From assembly GCF_041734735.1 (NCBI RefSeq), contig NC_134896.1, forward strand, positions 53,222,394-53,286,393: a DNA stretch of 64,000 bases, read 5' to 3'. The notes below the pieces were generated by a model. The model did no database searches and was not told the DNA's origin. It was given only the letters and a program-made list of their open reading frames with translations. Shown one piece after another: positions 9,314-22,385 of this stretch (the first letter of the stretch is position 1; the number at the start of each line of letters is the position of its first letter). The position numbers and the translations under genes were made by a program. This DNA comes from Babylonia areolata. Lineage: Eukaryota > Mollusca > Gastropoda > Neogastropoda > Buccinidae.

Positions 9314-10044
9314 GGTTTCATGTTCATCATGATTATTGTGTGCTTCCATGACGTGCACTGACGTACTCGGCAGCTAGACTCCTCGCGGGACTCAGATTTT
9401 TGTATATCAAATCCCATTATCGTTCTTTTTTTTTTTTTTCTTTTCTTCTTCTTCTTCTTCTTGTGTGTGTGGGTGGGAGGACGGAGGGGGGGGGGGAGGT
9501 GGGAGGGGGGGGGAGGGGGAACTGAGGGGAGGGTATGCGATTTCAGGGGTGGGGGTGGGGGAGACTGTTGATGTGGAGATGTCAGCGCGGAAAAGAACGG
9601 GCTTCTTGCTGTGTCATCTCAGCCGGGGGGGGGGGGGGACGGGGGGATGGGGGGATGGGGGTGTGGAGGTGGAGGGGGCGGTTGGCAAGAGGGGGGTCCG
9701 GGGAGAATCGATAATACGCTGGGGTCACCTTGAGACCGTGAGGACGTGCAGAGAACCATGGGTATTATATCCACGCGCGGAATTTGGGGGGTAACTATTT
9801 CTGCAGGTTTGATTTATTAAAAAAAAAAACAAAAACAAAACAAAAAAACAACAATAACAACAAAAAACAAACAAACAAACAAATAAAAAACAAAACAAAA
9901 AAAAACACGATCGATTAGTTTTGGAGACCCAAAGTTAGGTTTGAGAGAATAGGCGTATAAAGTTGGCGTTTTAAAGTTGTTTTTTATTGTTTCTTTTTTT
10001 AAATTTTTATATATAACCATGGATTATAACTATATAAATGGGCA

Positions 10045-10111
<67 letters not shown>

Positions 10112-10287
10112 CCAGGACTAAATTTTGTAATATCCAGTAATGAAATCGGCCCGTTGATGAATGAATAATTGTTCTGCCTTCGTTTGTTGTTGAATGCTCA
10201 ATGCTTAGAAACTCATCATAGAATTTCACTTCCCAATGTATTCTGTATCAGTGTTACATTTTCACTTCCAACTCCCTGTGTGTATCT

Positions 10288-10324
<37 letters not shown>

Positions 10325-10620
10325 CGTGCGCGTGCGTGTGTACTTCAATGCGTATGTTGTGTGTGCATACACTTGTTCAGTAGTGTATGGCGTAGCTGAT
10401 GCATGTATGTTTATATTAAACGAATAACTTTTCACTGTAAACCTCATGTTTGGGACGTGTGAGTGTTGCTCTCTCTTTCTCTCTCTCTCTCTCTGTGAAA
10501 AAATGAATGAATAAATAAACAAAGAAGTTTTTGGGTTTTTTTTAATCTAAAGTCTGAGATGATGCGTGACAAGGCTGTGCACTCTGACGTCGCTGGCTTT
10601 CTATTTGGCATGCATTGGTG
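9086..10620. other. Gene-free low-complexity region
   Basis: Contains (TG)n at 9155-9181, (CT)n at 9283-9313, dense poly-G runs at 9465-9530 and 9620-9700, an A-rich (CAAA)n run at 9820-9905, (CA)n then (TA)n at 10046-10108, and (TG)n at 10285-10330. No exon or element was recognised. Confidence 0.7.
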
Positions 10621-10622
10621 CA

Positions 10623-11430
10623 CTCAATTCAATTTCAATTCATGTTGTTTAGAGCCCAGCCGACCGTTTAGGCCATCTCAGGGCTGTTACCACGTTTCAA
10701 CAAAAAAAATCTTCTCAAAACTGTAAATAAAATATCTTATTTAAAATTTTTATGTTTACAGCCCAGCCAGCCACTTAGGCCATCTCAGGGCTGTGACCAC
10801 AACAAATCTTTACAGTATGCCTTTTTTTTAAAAACATGCAATTAAAAATATCTAAATCTTGTTAAAAATATTTGTTTCTCTTAAAAAGTCCATTACTGCC
10901 CAGGGAGGCACATCCCTGAACAGTGTTCTCAAGGACTCAGCTGTGTAGTGTTTATGTCGGACCTCGTTCAAATCCCAGCAGTCAATTAATAAGTGTTTCA
11001 CAGTAAGAGGTTCATGACAAGGGATACACCAAGGAGCTTCTTCATTTTTTAGCAGATAGGAGTGTGTGAGGAGTGTGTGGCCAGTATGTAATCGGCACAT
11101 CACCGTTTCCTCTCTGCGGTTACCAGAAAAAGATGGAAGGTATTCTTTCAAATTTGGTCTAATTTGGAACAGTTTGTTGTTGGTATTGTTGTTCCATTCT
11201 TCTTGCCAGAGATTGTTTGTGTAACTTTGAACTTTTGGTTTCAGGTCAGAAAACGGAATTGTGGAATTGGATTTGGTCTGCTTTGTTGCACTTTTGGCTA
11301 GTTGGTCAGCCATCTCATTTCCAAAAATGCCCGAATGACCCGGTATCCAAACAAAGACAATATTATAGTCATCATTGGTGCACTGGTGTGAACGGCATGC
11401 CGCAATAATCAAAGAACACCTGCAGTGCTA
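10623..11430 (-). mobile_element. I/Nimb-type LINE, 5'-truncated, RNase H domain and 3' UTR
   Basis: The minus-strand frame 11430-10852 encodes an RNase H fragment with VWIPGHSGIFGNEMADQLAK, the conserved GHSG...GNE.AD...AK signature holding the last catalytic His and Asp. A Cys-rich tail (PWCIPCHEPLTVKHLLIDC) follows. Non-LTR elements with a C-terminal RNase H of this kind belong to the I superclade; Nimb is common in snails. The 3' UTR carries two copies of gccatctcagggctgt/agcccagcc, and the tail is AATTG-rich. The reverse transcriptase and endonuclease are absent. Confidence 0.85.
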
Positions 11431-11674
11431 GTCAATGCATTTATTTTGTTTATTTCTTTATTCCTTCATTTACTTATCTGTTCAATTGGTCATTTTGTTT
11501 ATTTGTTTATTCATTCATTTAATCATGTATTCAGTTATCCATTTATTTAGTCAGTTATCTATTTATTCATTGAGTTAGTTTGTTTGCTTATTAATTCATT
11601 TACTTATTTATCTATGTTAAGACTTCTTCTTCCATTAATGTTCAGCGGTCATAACTTTGACAATTACTAACATC
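11431..11674. other. AT-rich degenerate (ATTT/ATTC)n
   Basis: Repeated ttatttgtttattcattcat-like words and nothing gene-like. Confidence 0.6.
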
Positions 11675-11904
11675 TTACGTGCATGACCGTTTTGTTTTTG
11701 TTTGTTTTTTATTAACCCCGCCATGTAGGCAGCCATACTCCGTTTTCGGGGGCGTGCATGCTGGATGTGTTCTTGTTTCCATAACCTACCGAACACTGAC
11801 ATGGATTACAGGATCTTTGATCTTCTGCGTGCATATACACACGAAGGGGGTTCAGGCACTGGCATGTCTGCACATATGTTGACCTGGGAGATCGGAAAAA
11901 TCGG
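11675..11904 (-). mobile_element. SINE-B, head and tail lost
   Basis: The minus-strand body of the GAA-tailed SINE is seen (ccgccatgtaggcagccata, ccataacctaccgaacactg, cacgaagggggttcaggcac). The tRNA head is missing beyond 11904, and a T/G-rich insertion interrupts the ggtaaaaacgg motif. Confidence 0.85.
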
Positions 11905-12106
11905 AGGTTCGGAGGGTGAGGGGGGACAGACAGACCGACCGACAGACAGACAGAGTGAGAAACAGAAAGAGAGGGAGATGCTTAATAAGCGAAGAGGGAA
12001 ACGGCGGACAGGCGAAAGAGGACAAACAGCAAAACTCTCAAGAGGCCATTGAGGACGGCAGAACGATCAGCAAGTAGGCGAAATGGGAATAGGCAAATTG
12101 GGACCA

Positions 12107-12340
12107 CTCAAGGACGTTCGCCTCGTCTGACTTCTCCACTTCATGATTACTGTCGCCAGAATGTTGGATCAGGACAGTCACTTCTGATCACCATCAAAAA
12201 GAGACTCCCTCACCAGCAGTGCAGGGCCTCCTCTGTTGTGTGGCATTGTGGCAACCTAACATCGATAGCTCCTTTGTGGACTGCAAGCACAACAACTGAG
12301 GCAGATGAACCTGGGTGTGAGAGGGCCAGGGGGTGAGGTG
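12107..12340 (+). mobile_element. Poly(A) retroposon family C, partial copy
   Basis: It shares cagtgcagggcctcctctgt, ggcaacctaacatcg and gtggactgc...cactggaac-type motifs with 27637-27812 and, inverted, with 15126-15290. The poly(A)-proximal part is missing here. Identity is moderate. Confidence 0.6.
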
Positions 12341-13630
12341 AGGAGGGGGGGTATGGGGGTGGGGTGGGGTGGGGCTAATGCCTTGGACAGCAGAAAAGAT
12401 ATTGAAAGAGAAAAAGAAAGGAAAAGAAAGTGGGAAGGAAAGATCGGTAAAGTGTAATAAATTTAAAAAAAGAAAAAAGAAAAGAAATGTGTTCTCTGGC
12501 TTTGGGAATCATGAGGGAGAAAATGTGATTATCCAATAACATTGGATTTACAAGATTATATATATGATCAGATCTCTTTAAAGACAGACAGGAGATTGTC
12601 TATGAACAGATTTTTAAAGGCATATAACTTTTTTTTACATTTATAAATACTTTTTTTTAATGACTTTTTGCTTAAGCTTAAGCTTATTGCTGGAAATGGT
12701 GAAATTGTGCATGACTTATCAACAAACTAATTTCCTGAAATTTTCACATCTAAGTAATACACATACATGCACGCACAATCCAAACCAAACCAACAGGAAC
12801 AGCATGACAACAATGTTACAAAACCATACAAATTTTTATTCCTTTTTGTTGCTTCTGTTATGCATTCATGCAGTTTTGTTTGACACACCCACAATCTTCA
12901 AGCAACTACAACAGACATTTATTATTCAACCAGCCACAGATATTGAAATCCTTGAAAGATATTAGCACTGGAAAGTCAATTCCTAATTCTGCCATTCAAA
13001 ATCAAAAACAAACAAACAAAAAAACCCAACCTTTTTCACCAGCAGAACAAGACACGCTTTTCTTTCACACACAAAAAAGATTCCATCAATTGCCACTTAT
13101 TACCCACCCAACAGCAATGGGCCTTTTAAGGACTGGAGACCCAGCAACGAAGTAAACCAATCAACAAATGTTAAGAATTTTCATTAAAGACAACACGTGA
13201 AAAAAAAAAACCCAAAAACCGTGCATTCCAAATCAGTCTTGCTCAGTCCCTTCCAAATCGGGCTTGTTCAGTCAAGATAAAAATCAATTTCATCTAAAAG
13301 CTTCCCCCCTTTGTCAGACCTTCAGCAACACAAAACAGAATCATGTACAATTCAAACTCAGTGGTAAGGTAGGGGTGGTAGTAGAAGAACAGAGTCGTTT
13401 GTCACCACCATTAAATGCGGACTGCCAGTTTGTTCAATCGTAATGTGACACCCCGCCCCCCTCAGCAAAATGTGCATAGATAGCAGCTGTGATGAATTTC
13501 AATGACAAACATCAACCACAGAGGAAACTTGCTGCAAAGTTTTCAATCGACAAATAATACCAACCCCTTGCTATAATCGTTTTCTGGTTCAGTTCTGAAC
13601 TCCCCTGTATTGCTGTGCATGACTACTGTG

Positions 13631-13662
<32 letters not shown>

Positions 13663-15125
13663 AACGTTTCGACTGCCACAGCACAAAAATGTCACAAAAG
13701 GCTTTTTTATAACTACGATGACACGTAAAGCATCAGGAAACATTTTAGTGTGGGGGTGGGGAGGAGGGTGAGGAAAGAGCAGGGTGGAGAGGGGAGGGAG
13801 TTCACCCTTCAATATCACAAGAAAGACCTCATGCTATCTTGGCTTCTCTTTCTGTTAGGGCATGCTCCAACCCCCCCACCCCACCCCCTCTCCTACCCCT
13901 ATCACCCTTCATTATCTCACCAATAATACACAGGCTGGAGAACTCAAAAGCAGATGCGCTATTTTCAGCTGAAAAGTAATTGATTTCAAATGGGGACCGA
14001 AAAAAAAAAAAAAAAAATTTCTGAGGGGGGGAAAAAACGTCCGCGCGTACAACGCTCCCCCCAAACGTTAAAAATCACTGTCATTTTTGTTGCCCCACCA
14101 GGGGCCTAGGGCAGCCCTGTATCCCTGCCCATTTTCAGAGGAAACTCTCCTGGACAAGTGCCCAGCCTAAATACAGCAGTCTTTGCATTCTTCATCCTCC
14201 CATCATCACCAAGACCTGCTGATCAAGATCTGTCCGTGAGACAAAGGAACAAAGACTTAAAAAAAAAAAAAAAAGAATGAAGAGACTATGCTAGTCTGTG
14301 TATCGACAAAATGTATCAGGTGCACACACACACACACACACAAACAGAACAAAACATAAAGTTTTTAAAATCACAACCAACCATTAGTATTACCAGCCTG
14401 TGAAAAAAAAGCAAAAAAAAAAAGCTTCAGCTTCATTTACCAGATTGGCCACAGGACAGCAAGTTTTTCTTCTTTTTCTTCCTTCCCCCTCAACCCCAAA
14501 AACTTTCAATCCAGCAAGGGCTTCTTCTTCTTTTTTTTCTTTTTTTTTGGGGGAGGGGGGGGGGGGGGGGGAGGGAGAATCACAACAAAACTGACCAGGC
14601 TTTGCTGAGGCTACCAGTAAAACCCATTTCCACTTAACTTATTGCCAGAAGAATATGAAAAGAAAAAATTTCCACATAAAATTGCATTGAACATATCAAA
14701 CAACAGCTTTTTGTTTTGTTGTTTTTCAAGATAACCCCCCCCCCAAAAAAAACAAACAAACCACACACACAAAAAAACCACACACACACAAAAAAGCATT
14801 CACACAGACACACACACAACCTGAACACCAACAAAACAAAAACAAAGGTATAAACAGGCAGCAAGTGGTACAATCACACTGCCTAATCACCTGTCGCCCA
14901 AGAGTGCAGCAGCCTAGCAGTTTCAGTAGCAAGCGTGCATGTATCACAGACTGCAGACCAGTTTAACAAACACCACCACCACCACCAGAAAAAGACGTTC
15001 CATGTGAAATACTGGGAAGGCAAAACAGGAGACAACAGAAAAGGAGAGGGGGGGGGGGGGGGGGGGGTTTAAAATAAAAGGTATAACAGCAGCAGAAAAT
15101 CTACCACAGTGAAAGTAACACAGAT

Positions 15126-15290
15126 TTTTTTTTTTTTTTTTTTTTTGCTGCCCCATCATCTGCACCATTTCAATGGCATTACTCCCATGCCGCTCATTTT
15201 GATTCCCCCATACATGGATACACCCAGGTTCGTCCGTCACAGTTCCAGCATCGGCAGTCTGCAGGGAACCATTGATTAACAAGGATATTT
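15126..15290 (-). mobile_element. Poly(A) retroposon family C, minus-strand copy
   Basis: A T-run at 15126-15146 is the poly(A) tail of a minus-strand insert. The body (catcatctgcaccatttcaa, gttccagcatcggcagtctg) is the reverse complement of 27637-27803. Confidence 0.75.
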
Positions 15291-15754
15291 CTATTGCAAA
15301 AAAAAAAAAAAAAAAACAATGTGCCAGCAATGGGCGGGGAGGCACTGTTTCCTTGACATCCTTGTTAAAATATGCCCCAAGGGGAAAACGGAAGGTCCAT
15401 AGGTAAAAACACCACAGAACTAAAAAAGCTGGAACTTAAAAGCTTTGTGGATTAAAAACCTTTTTTTCTAAACAAATTAAAATAAAATAAATACCCACAG
15501 AATGCAGCTAAAAGCTGAGGCCTTTCCTTTAAAGTTCTTTCGATGGAAAGCTGAACTCCTGCGAATATATTCTCTAACGAAAAATGCTTTTCCTCAAGGA
15601 CGTTTAAGTGGATATTATGTCTAAATTTAAGCTCACCTCTTTCAGATGACTACGTTTGTCAATCAATGGAGGAAAGTCATGTGGTACCTGTTCTACTATG
15701 CCAAATGTTGAAGATATTTCAATCTATCTCAACTACATTCATCAATAGGAGTTT

Positions 15755-15866
15755 GTATTATACTCCATGTTTGGTGATACATATACTAACCATGTCAAAC
15801 TGATGCAAACTAGGCCTATCGGTTTGCTCTGCTTGGCTAACAGTGAAAAGACGACCCATCATCTGT
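15755..15866 (+). repeat. Dispersed repeat, copy 1
   Basis: Shares tattatactcc, ccatgtcaaactgatgca and actaggcct...tttgctctg with 26447-26560 in the same orientation. The family was not recognised. Confidence 0.7.
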
Positions 15867-16117
15867 TTACGATCATTTCCATTTGTTCCATCAAAGTAAT
15901 TCAAGAGCACACACCATGTCTGTTTCACCATCTTAAATGTTGAAAATATTTCTGCATCAACTTTGTACATCAGTATGGGACTGTGTGTGTTTGAAGGGTG
16001 GGAACGGTCTTACATATACATGGGCATGCTGTCCCACTGTTTCTCTGTCGCATCAGGTTTGACTTTTTAACCCAGTCTTCTCTGACTGCCACGCCAGGTG
16101 AACAAGCTCTGGAATGC

Positions 16118-16312
16118 AAGCACGGCCAGAGAAGGAGCGTAAAATGGAAAACAAACGCCAAGCCCAAACAAAAGCCTAAACGATGCTAAGTCTAAACAAA
16201 ACTTTTGCTTTCCCTGCAAAGCCAGAGAAAGAGTAAAATGGAAAATGAACATCCGAGTCCAAACAAAAGTCTATAACGACAGCAAAGTGTAGAACAAAAC
16301 TTTGCTTCCCCT
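16118..16312. repeat. Tandem duplication, about 85 bp x 2
   Basis: Both units contain ggccagagaa/agccagagaaagag, taaaatggaaaa, ccaaacaaaag and acaaaactttgct. Confidence 0.8.
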
Positions 16313-19244
16313 TACACCATTCCATTCTTCTGGCAAATATCCATTCCCTTCATTCTAACCTCCTCCTGTGTGAACCCCCTCACCCACCCTTCCCCAGCTG
16401 TAACCTGGATTAACTGTCTGCTAATGTCTCTCTCAGTAACGTCTGTCAGAGGGTTTCAGACAGAAATGTTTGTTGGCCATGTTTCAGTGAAACCCGGCTT
16501 CAACAATTAGCCGAGGATCTTTCAGTCGCCGAAACAAACGATTGGTGAAAAGAAAGTTGCATTCTAGGGTGGGGATAAAATGGAGAGAAACAAAGAACAA
16601 CATAAGAAGTACAGCGGAAACTGAAGGATGAATACAAGTTGGGACAGAAAACGAGCAGCCATGTCTGAACAGAAACACAAGAGTTGTTTTCAACATATGA
16701 GGTCACAATATAAATCACTGTAATTTTCTGACTTGAACTTGTTAAGATCTTTTTTTTCTTCTTTTCTTCGACCAGGATCCCTGCTCTTCATACCTGAGTA
16801 CACCATACTGGTGGATAGAATTCTAACAGAGTGAGAAGGGATTTCCAACACATATCAAAATATAAGAAAAACATGATTTAAAAAACAACAACAACATATT
16901 AACTACTGGAAAAATAAAGGGTAAACTTGTGTTGCAAGAATATAACATTGAAAACTGCTCAGATGTTGCCACATGGAAGTCAAGAAAAGTTCCACACTCT
17001 GTAAGTCCCTTTTTCACAATCCATCAATCACAAGCATTTTTGCATTCAGTGGACAGAGATGCCCATGACAAATACATGCAAAGCCAAAAGCAAAGCTTGT
17101 ATCCTATGACTGTCATTCAAATGAAGGGGGGTCAATCTTGCAGTTCAGACAGAAGACACTACAGACAGTTTCAAAAACACAGACATCATTAACCTCTCCA
17201 GTGCCCCATGGCAGAAATTTCCACAAAGATGTGAAGTGCTTGAAAGTGCCCCATAATGGATACATCTGTTACTGCAGCAATTTTCATGCCTCTATTTTCA
17301 GACCTGTTTTCCTATACATGCAAGCTGGAAAGCTTGAAATGTCTGCTTTAATTACCCACAAGGGGCAAAACTGTATCACATATGGTCATTCTATGTTATT
17401 TGAATTACCCCTCTCAGAAATTCAGACGCTTTCAAAAACACGGATGACAATCACAACCAAGCACAACTGGCATGAAATGGCTGCTTGTTAAAAAAAAAAA
17501 AAAAAAAAAAGATACTAATTTATCCAAAATGCTGCAGGAGGTTACTAAATCATATATGAAGATACGCCTACTGGTAACTGTGACTAAATCGTCAGATGGT
17601 TCGTTTGATGAGAAAGAAAGCGAAGGTGACAATTTGCACTGAAACAGTGAAAGGGGAAGGGTAGTTGTGGAACAATGTGGTATGACACACCAAACACTGG
17701 GCTGGTGTGGTTTTTGCACAGCATGCATGCACCAGAGAAGGTGATCAACTGTCATGAACAGGTGAGGCATTAACTCTACTCACTCCACCAATTGGGTCAC
17801 TGTTAACCTCTTTGATGTTGTCTACAGCCAGCTTCAAGTGTGGGTGTGGTATGGGCAGGTGTGATAGTTGAAGGACATGTGTGCATGCATGTGTGTGTGT
17901 GCGTGATAGGATGGTGTGTGTGTATGTGTGTGCATGATAGGATGGTATGCGTGTGTGTATGTGTGTGTCTGTGTGTGCACGCATGAAAGCATGCAAGAGA
18001 GAGTTTGTGTAAAATACCATAAGTTTGGATTATAATTCAGAACTCTATGTGTACATATGAAACGCAGATACATTTACCTTTTTTTTTTTCCCAAGTATTT
18101 TCTTGGTTTATCTCTGCTCCTTTCACTGACAATCTGTGGCATATATTCTGAAATTAGGTAAGAAATTATCTCTTTTTTTCCCCAATTATCTCATATCTAT
18201 AGTTCACTCACTGCTAACCAGTGTGTTTGAAAACTTGATACAATAAGAAACCGATCGTCTGTTCATCTTTTGTTAAAAAAAAAAAGTATAGGTTATGCAC
18301 ACTTTCTTGCAGTAGTTTGTGTGCTGGATTTTTCTTTCTTAATTACCACCCTCCACTACTCAAAATCTCTTGGCAAAAGTCAGAATAATTCATGGCACTG
18401 AAGAGGTTAAAGCAGATGCAACACTGTGGCCTTGAGCAGAACCAGAAAGCAGAGCCACAACCTTCACCTCGAACATCATCATGTCTGAAGCAGCTTCCAA
18501 ACTTTTCTTGTCTCGACTCAGTGAGTACAGATTTCTCAGCCTTCTCACCAGATAAGCCCTGAGAGAGAAAGGCTATTCTGCTGTTTCTTTTCTTCAATTC
18601 ATGTACTTACAATGGCCACTGTATTGAAAGTTTGAAAGCTCCTTTAACAATGATCTGCCGGCTCTGAAACCGCTATGAAGTTTCTCCAGGTCAATCGTAA
18701 TTTGACCTTTCCTAAAACATGAGTGCACATTGTTTTTGGATTTTTCATTGAACTTTTCAAACTCTGGGGACATACATCTTCCATACAGAAAGCCTTACAG
18801 GCAGAAACCCACAGTAAACCATCCATCAACTTGCTGTGATTAGTATGAACGTCACTAATCCCACTGCCAACCGGCATCTGACAAGTCGTCTTTGTCGACC
18901 CTAACTCTACACCATTCACACACTGACGCTATACAATCAGCATACAATGGACAGCAGTGGCCATCTGAATAACAGTTGAGCAAACAGAACACTTCCACCC
19001 CAACAAAGCAGGCAGTGATCATCCAAACACAACCAGCACTGCTCAAACAGAATCACAATTTTAGGTACAATTTTTCTTGAGCATGCTGACGTATCAATGA
19101 AAAATAAAAAAAAGCAGCAGCTTTTTTTCAAAAGGAAGCAGTCAATTTGCTGAGCTTTAGCGACTTAAGTTTGATAGAACATCATACAACAGTCACTAGC
19201 TGTAGTAAATGTTTAATTACATGACAATGGAAATGGACTGAAAC

Positions 19245-19497
19245 TCAAGGAGGTGTCACTGCGTTTGGCCAAATCCATATATGCTACACCACATCTGCCA
19301 AGCAGATGCCTGACGAGCAGCGTAACCCAACGCGCTTTGTCAGGCCTTAAGAAAATTTATTTTATTTTCTTCTCAAGGCCTGACAAAGCGCGTTGGGTTA
19401 CGCTGCTGGTCAGGCATCTGCTTGGCAGATGTGGTGCAGCATATATGGATTTGTCCGAACGCAGTGACGCCTCCTTGAGCTACTGAAACTGAAACTG
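19245..19497. mobile_element. Inverted pair of SINE 3' modules (hairpin)
   Basis: A minus-strand copy (19245-19350) and a plus-strand copy (19374-19497) of the roughly 120-bp ACTGAA-tailed module face each other across a T-rich spacer of about 25 bp. The arms are nearly identical, so any transcript would fold into a long double-stranded stem. The module itself holds the stem catctgc...gcagatg. Confidence 0.92.
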
Positions 19498-19654
19498 TTG
19501 GGAAATGATTCTAAAAGAGGGAGAGAAAAAAAAAAAAGATTATCTCTGCAATACACAACAAAAATGCATTGCCTTCAAAACAGAAATGGAAGTTGGCCCA
19601 GCTGCCTGAACAAAATCAGAAGAGTTCCACACTGATGATCAGTATCATTATCAG

Positions 19655-19768
19655 TAGCTCAAGGAGGCGTCACTGCGTTTGGTCAAATCCATATACGCTA
19701 CACCACATCTGCCAAGCAGATGCCTGACCAGCAGCGTAACCCAATGCGCTTAGTCAGGCCTTGAGAAA

Positions 19769-19770
<2 letters not shown>
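19655..19770 (-). mobile_element. SINE 3' module, single copy
   Basis: gtagctcaaggaggcgtcac through gtcaggccttgag, followed by an A-run and (AT)n. In element orientation it begins in a T-run, like the other copies. Confidence 0.9.
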
Positions 19771-19800
<30 letters not shown>

Positions 19801-20214
19801 AAATAAAAAACCAAAATAAACTATTAAAAAAAACAAAAAAAACAACAATAACTACTAAATGTGAGGAAGTGGGGTGAGGTTTGAGTCAACTAATGAACTA
19901 TGGTGAGGTTCGAGTCGACTACTAAATGTTGGAAGTTGCGTGGGGTTTGGGTCAACCACCAGTGGGGTGGCATTTGTGTCAGCCATCGGTATGAAATCCA
20001 AGGGAGAAAAATTCTGCCCAGACCTCTGTTCACAAGTAACTGATGGAACGTGTTGAAGCCAGCCTGGGAAAGACGTGGAAAGTTCTACAAAGACCGACCC
20101 ACACTCAGCTAAATACAGAGAGACAGACTCGGACCTAAATATTGAGACAGCGGCCGTTGCACTCCAAAATACAAAGACGCTGATTTAAACTGAAACAACT
20201 GACAGCCAGTCGAT

Positions 20215-20900
20215 GTGACTTGTAAAATGACTTCTAACTTCTGATGGAGACAAGGACTCTGCAGTCAATAGCTGGTCTGGTGGGAGTGCAATTTGTGTAC
20301 CTAGTATTTGAGACCGTGACTCTGAATTGAGGCAAATGACAACCAAGTGCTAGTTTGAAGTGTTATCTGGCTTGGTGTGAAAGCAATTTGTGTACCTTGT
20401 GATAGACACTGACTCTGAACTGAGGCTAATGACAACCATGTCCTAGTTCAAAGTGTTATCTACTTTGGTGTGAGTGCAATGTATGTCGCTTTTTGAATGA
20501 GACACGGACTCTGAACTGATGCTTATGACAACCAAGACCTAGTCTGAAGTGTTATCTAGTTTGGTGGGACAGTGTAATTTGTGTACCTCCTGACAGAGAC
20601 AATGACTGGACTGAGACTAATGACAACCAACACCTAGTTTCAAGTGTTACCTTGTTTGGTGTTGAGAGTATTCCATATAATATGCTTTCTGATAGGCTCA
20701 CAACCCGACTCTACACTAGTAACAGCCTTAGTCAAGAGCTGGTTTGGTGTGAGTGCAGTCTCCATAACTTTGAGTAGTCTGCGTAACTTTCACAGAGACA
20801 CGGACAATGAACAAATACGAGTGACAGCCTTTTGTCAAAAAACTAGTTTTGATGCGGAGTGTTGTCTGTGTAACCTGACTTCTGACAAAGTATGGAGAGA
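20215..20900. repeat. Tandem repeat, about 115-125 bp, 5-6 units
   Basis: Repeated motifs are gagacacggactctgaactg, atgacaaccaa, gaagtgttatct and ttggtgtgagtgcaat. Units are well diverged, so the array is old. Confidence 0.85.
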
Positions 20901-22040
20901 AGAGCAACAAGTGTAAAAGAACAGAATGGACATTCTGTGACTCCGCTTTTGACTATGAACTTGAACAGTAAGCTCGAGCCTGCTTTCATTTTTTTTTTCT
21001 TCTTTTTCTTTTTCTAAACACTGCTGAGGATAGGAAAATGATTCTTGGCTGCTTACTGGTTTTCTGAAAAGGTTTTCGCGTCTAGTGACTGCTGCTAGTG
21101 GTTACTTTCCTACCCTGCTGATACAGAAGTGTGCACGTGTGAAACATGGGCAAGCTGAGGATAGATAAGAGAAATGTGGATTGTTTCACAAAGCCCTGCA
21201 ACCCTCTAGCAACCTACCTCTCTCTCTCTCTCTGCACAGGAATGCTGAGCAACACTGAAAAACACTAAAGCAAAACAACAAAAACCAAAAAAATTCTTAC
21301 TCTTTTAGTCCGTTGAATCCATGTCAGAAGACAGGTTGTAAAAAAAATAGTGCATACACGGAAATTACATTCATCTAAAAAAAAATATATACCGGTAATC
21401 ATTATCAATAACATAAACAATGATAACAATTATCACAATAATAATACAAAAAAAGACAAGTAAATTCTTAGCTAATCCTCCTAAGAAACTGAAAAACCCA
21501 AAACCAAGCAACATCCCATTCTGCGCCATAAGAGTACAATGGCTTACACATATGGGTATTTGCAATACTCTCTTCTACCGAGCTATGTTTCACCAAGGGA
21601 ACACTTTCCTTGTGAGGGACTGCCCATGTGGGGCTGCTTGGGGGGCCCAGTGGCCAGCGTCCAGCCTATGGCATTGGCTGTCCAGCCTCCCAGCACCCAC
21701 TGCAGCCCTGTACAGATAGAGCCAACACTGCAGGTTGTGTCGCTTTTTCCAATACTCGTCAGGCTTCACCGATGCTATGGATAGTTCCCACACCACCTTT
21801 CACCATTCTCATGCAAGTTGTGAACTATAATTCTATTCCATCAGCATGTGTGCAGACGGTTCCCCTACCTTTCTACCATTTCATCCTGACAAAGAAAACG
21901 CAGCATATCTATTGCCAAACACACTCTAAAAAGAAAAGGAAACAAAAAACCAAAACCAACAAGTATCTCATCTTTTAAGACAAATTATGTAGTCAAGCAT
22001 AGCCACAGACTATGTTTACTGTTTTTCGTGTTTGTTATGT

Positions 22041-22385
22041 GTCACTGTCTAATAAGCTCCACACAAAGTCTCTATTTCCGTACTTCTCATAAGCTCCACA
22101 CAAAGTCTCTATCTCCCTACTTCTAATAAGCTCCACACAAAGTCTCTATTTCCGTACTTCTCATAAGCTCCACACAAAGTCTCTATCTCCCTACTTCTAA
22201 TAAGCTCCACACACAAGTCTCCTATCTCCTTACTTCTAATAAGCTCCTCAAACAAGTCTCTATCTCCTTACTTCTAATAAGCTCCACAAACAAGTCTCTA
22301 TCTCCTTACTCCTAATAAGCTCCACACACAAGTCTCTACCTCCTTACTTCTAATAAGCTCCACACACAAGTCTCTATCTCTTTGA
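22041..22385. repeat. Tandem repeat, about 37-48 bp, 8 units
   Basis: Units read taataagctccacacaaagt + ctctat + ctcc(tt)acttc. Two sub-types alternate at the left (tttccgtacttctc and ctccctacttct), so the array partly grew as dimers. Confidence 0.88.

Noticed and set aside
10623-11430. Host ribonuclease H gene
   Set aside because: The motif order, the Cys-rich tail after the RNase H domain, the simple-repeat 3' tail and the 5' truncation all fit an I-type LINE, not a host RNase H.
21539-21796. Overlapping 81- and 68-codon frames in a less AT-rich patch
   Set aside because: No homology, no splice signals, and frames open on both strands as expected from composition.
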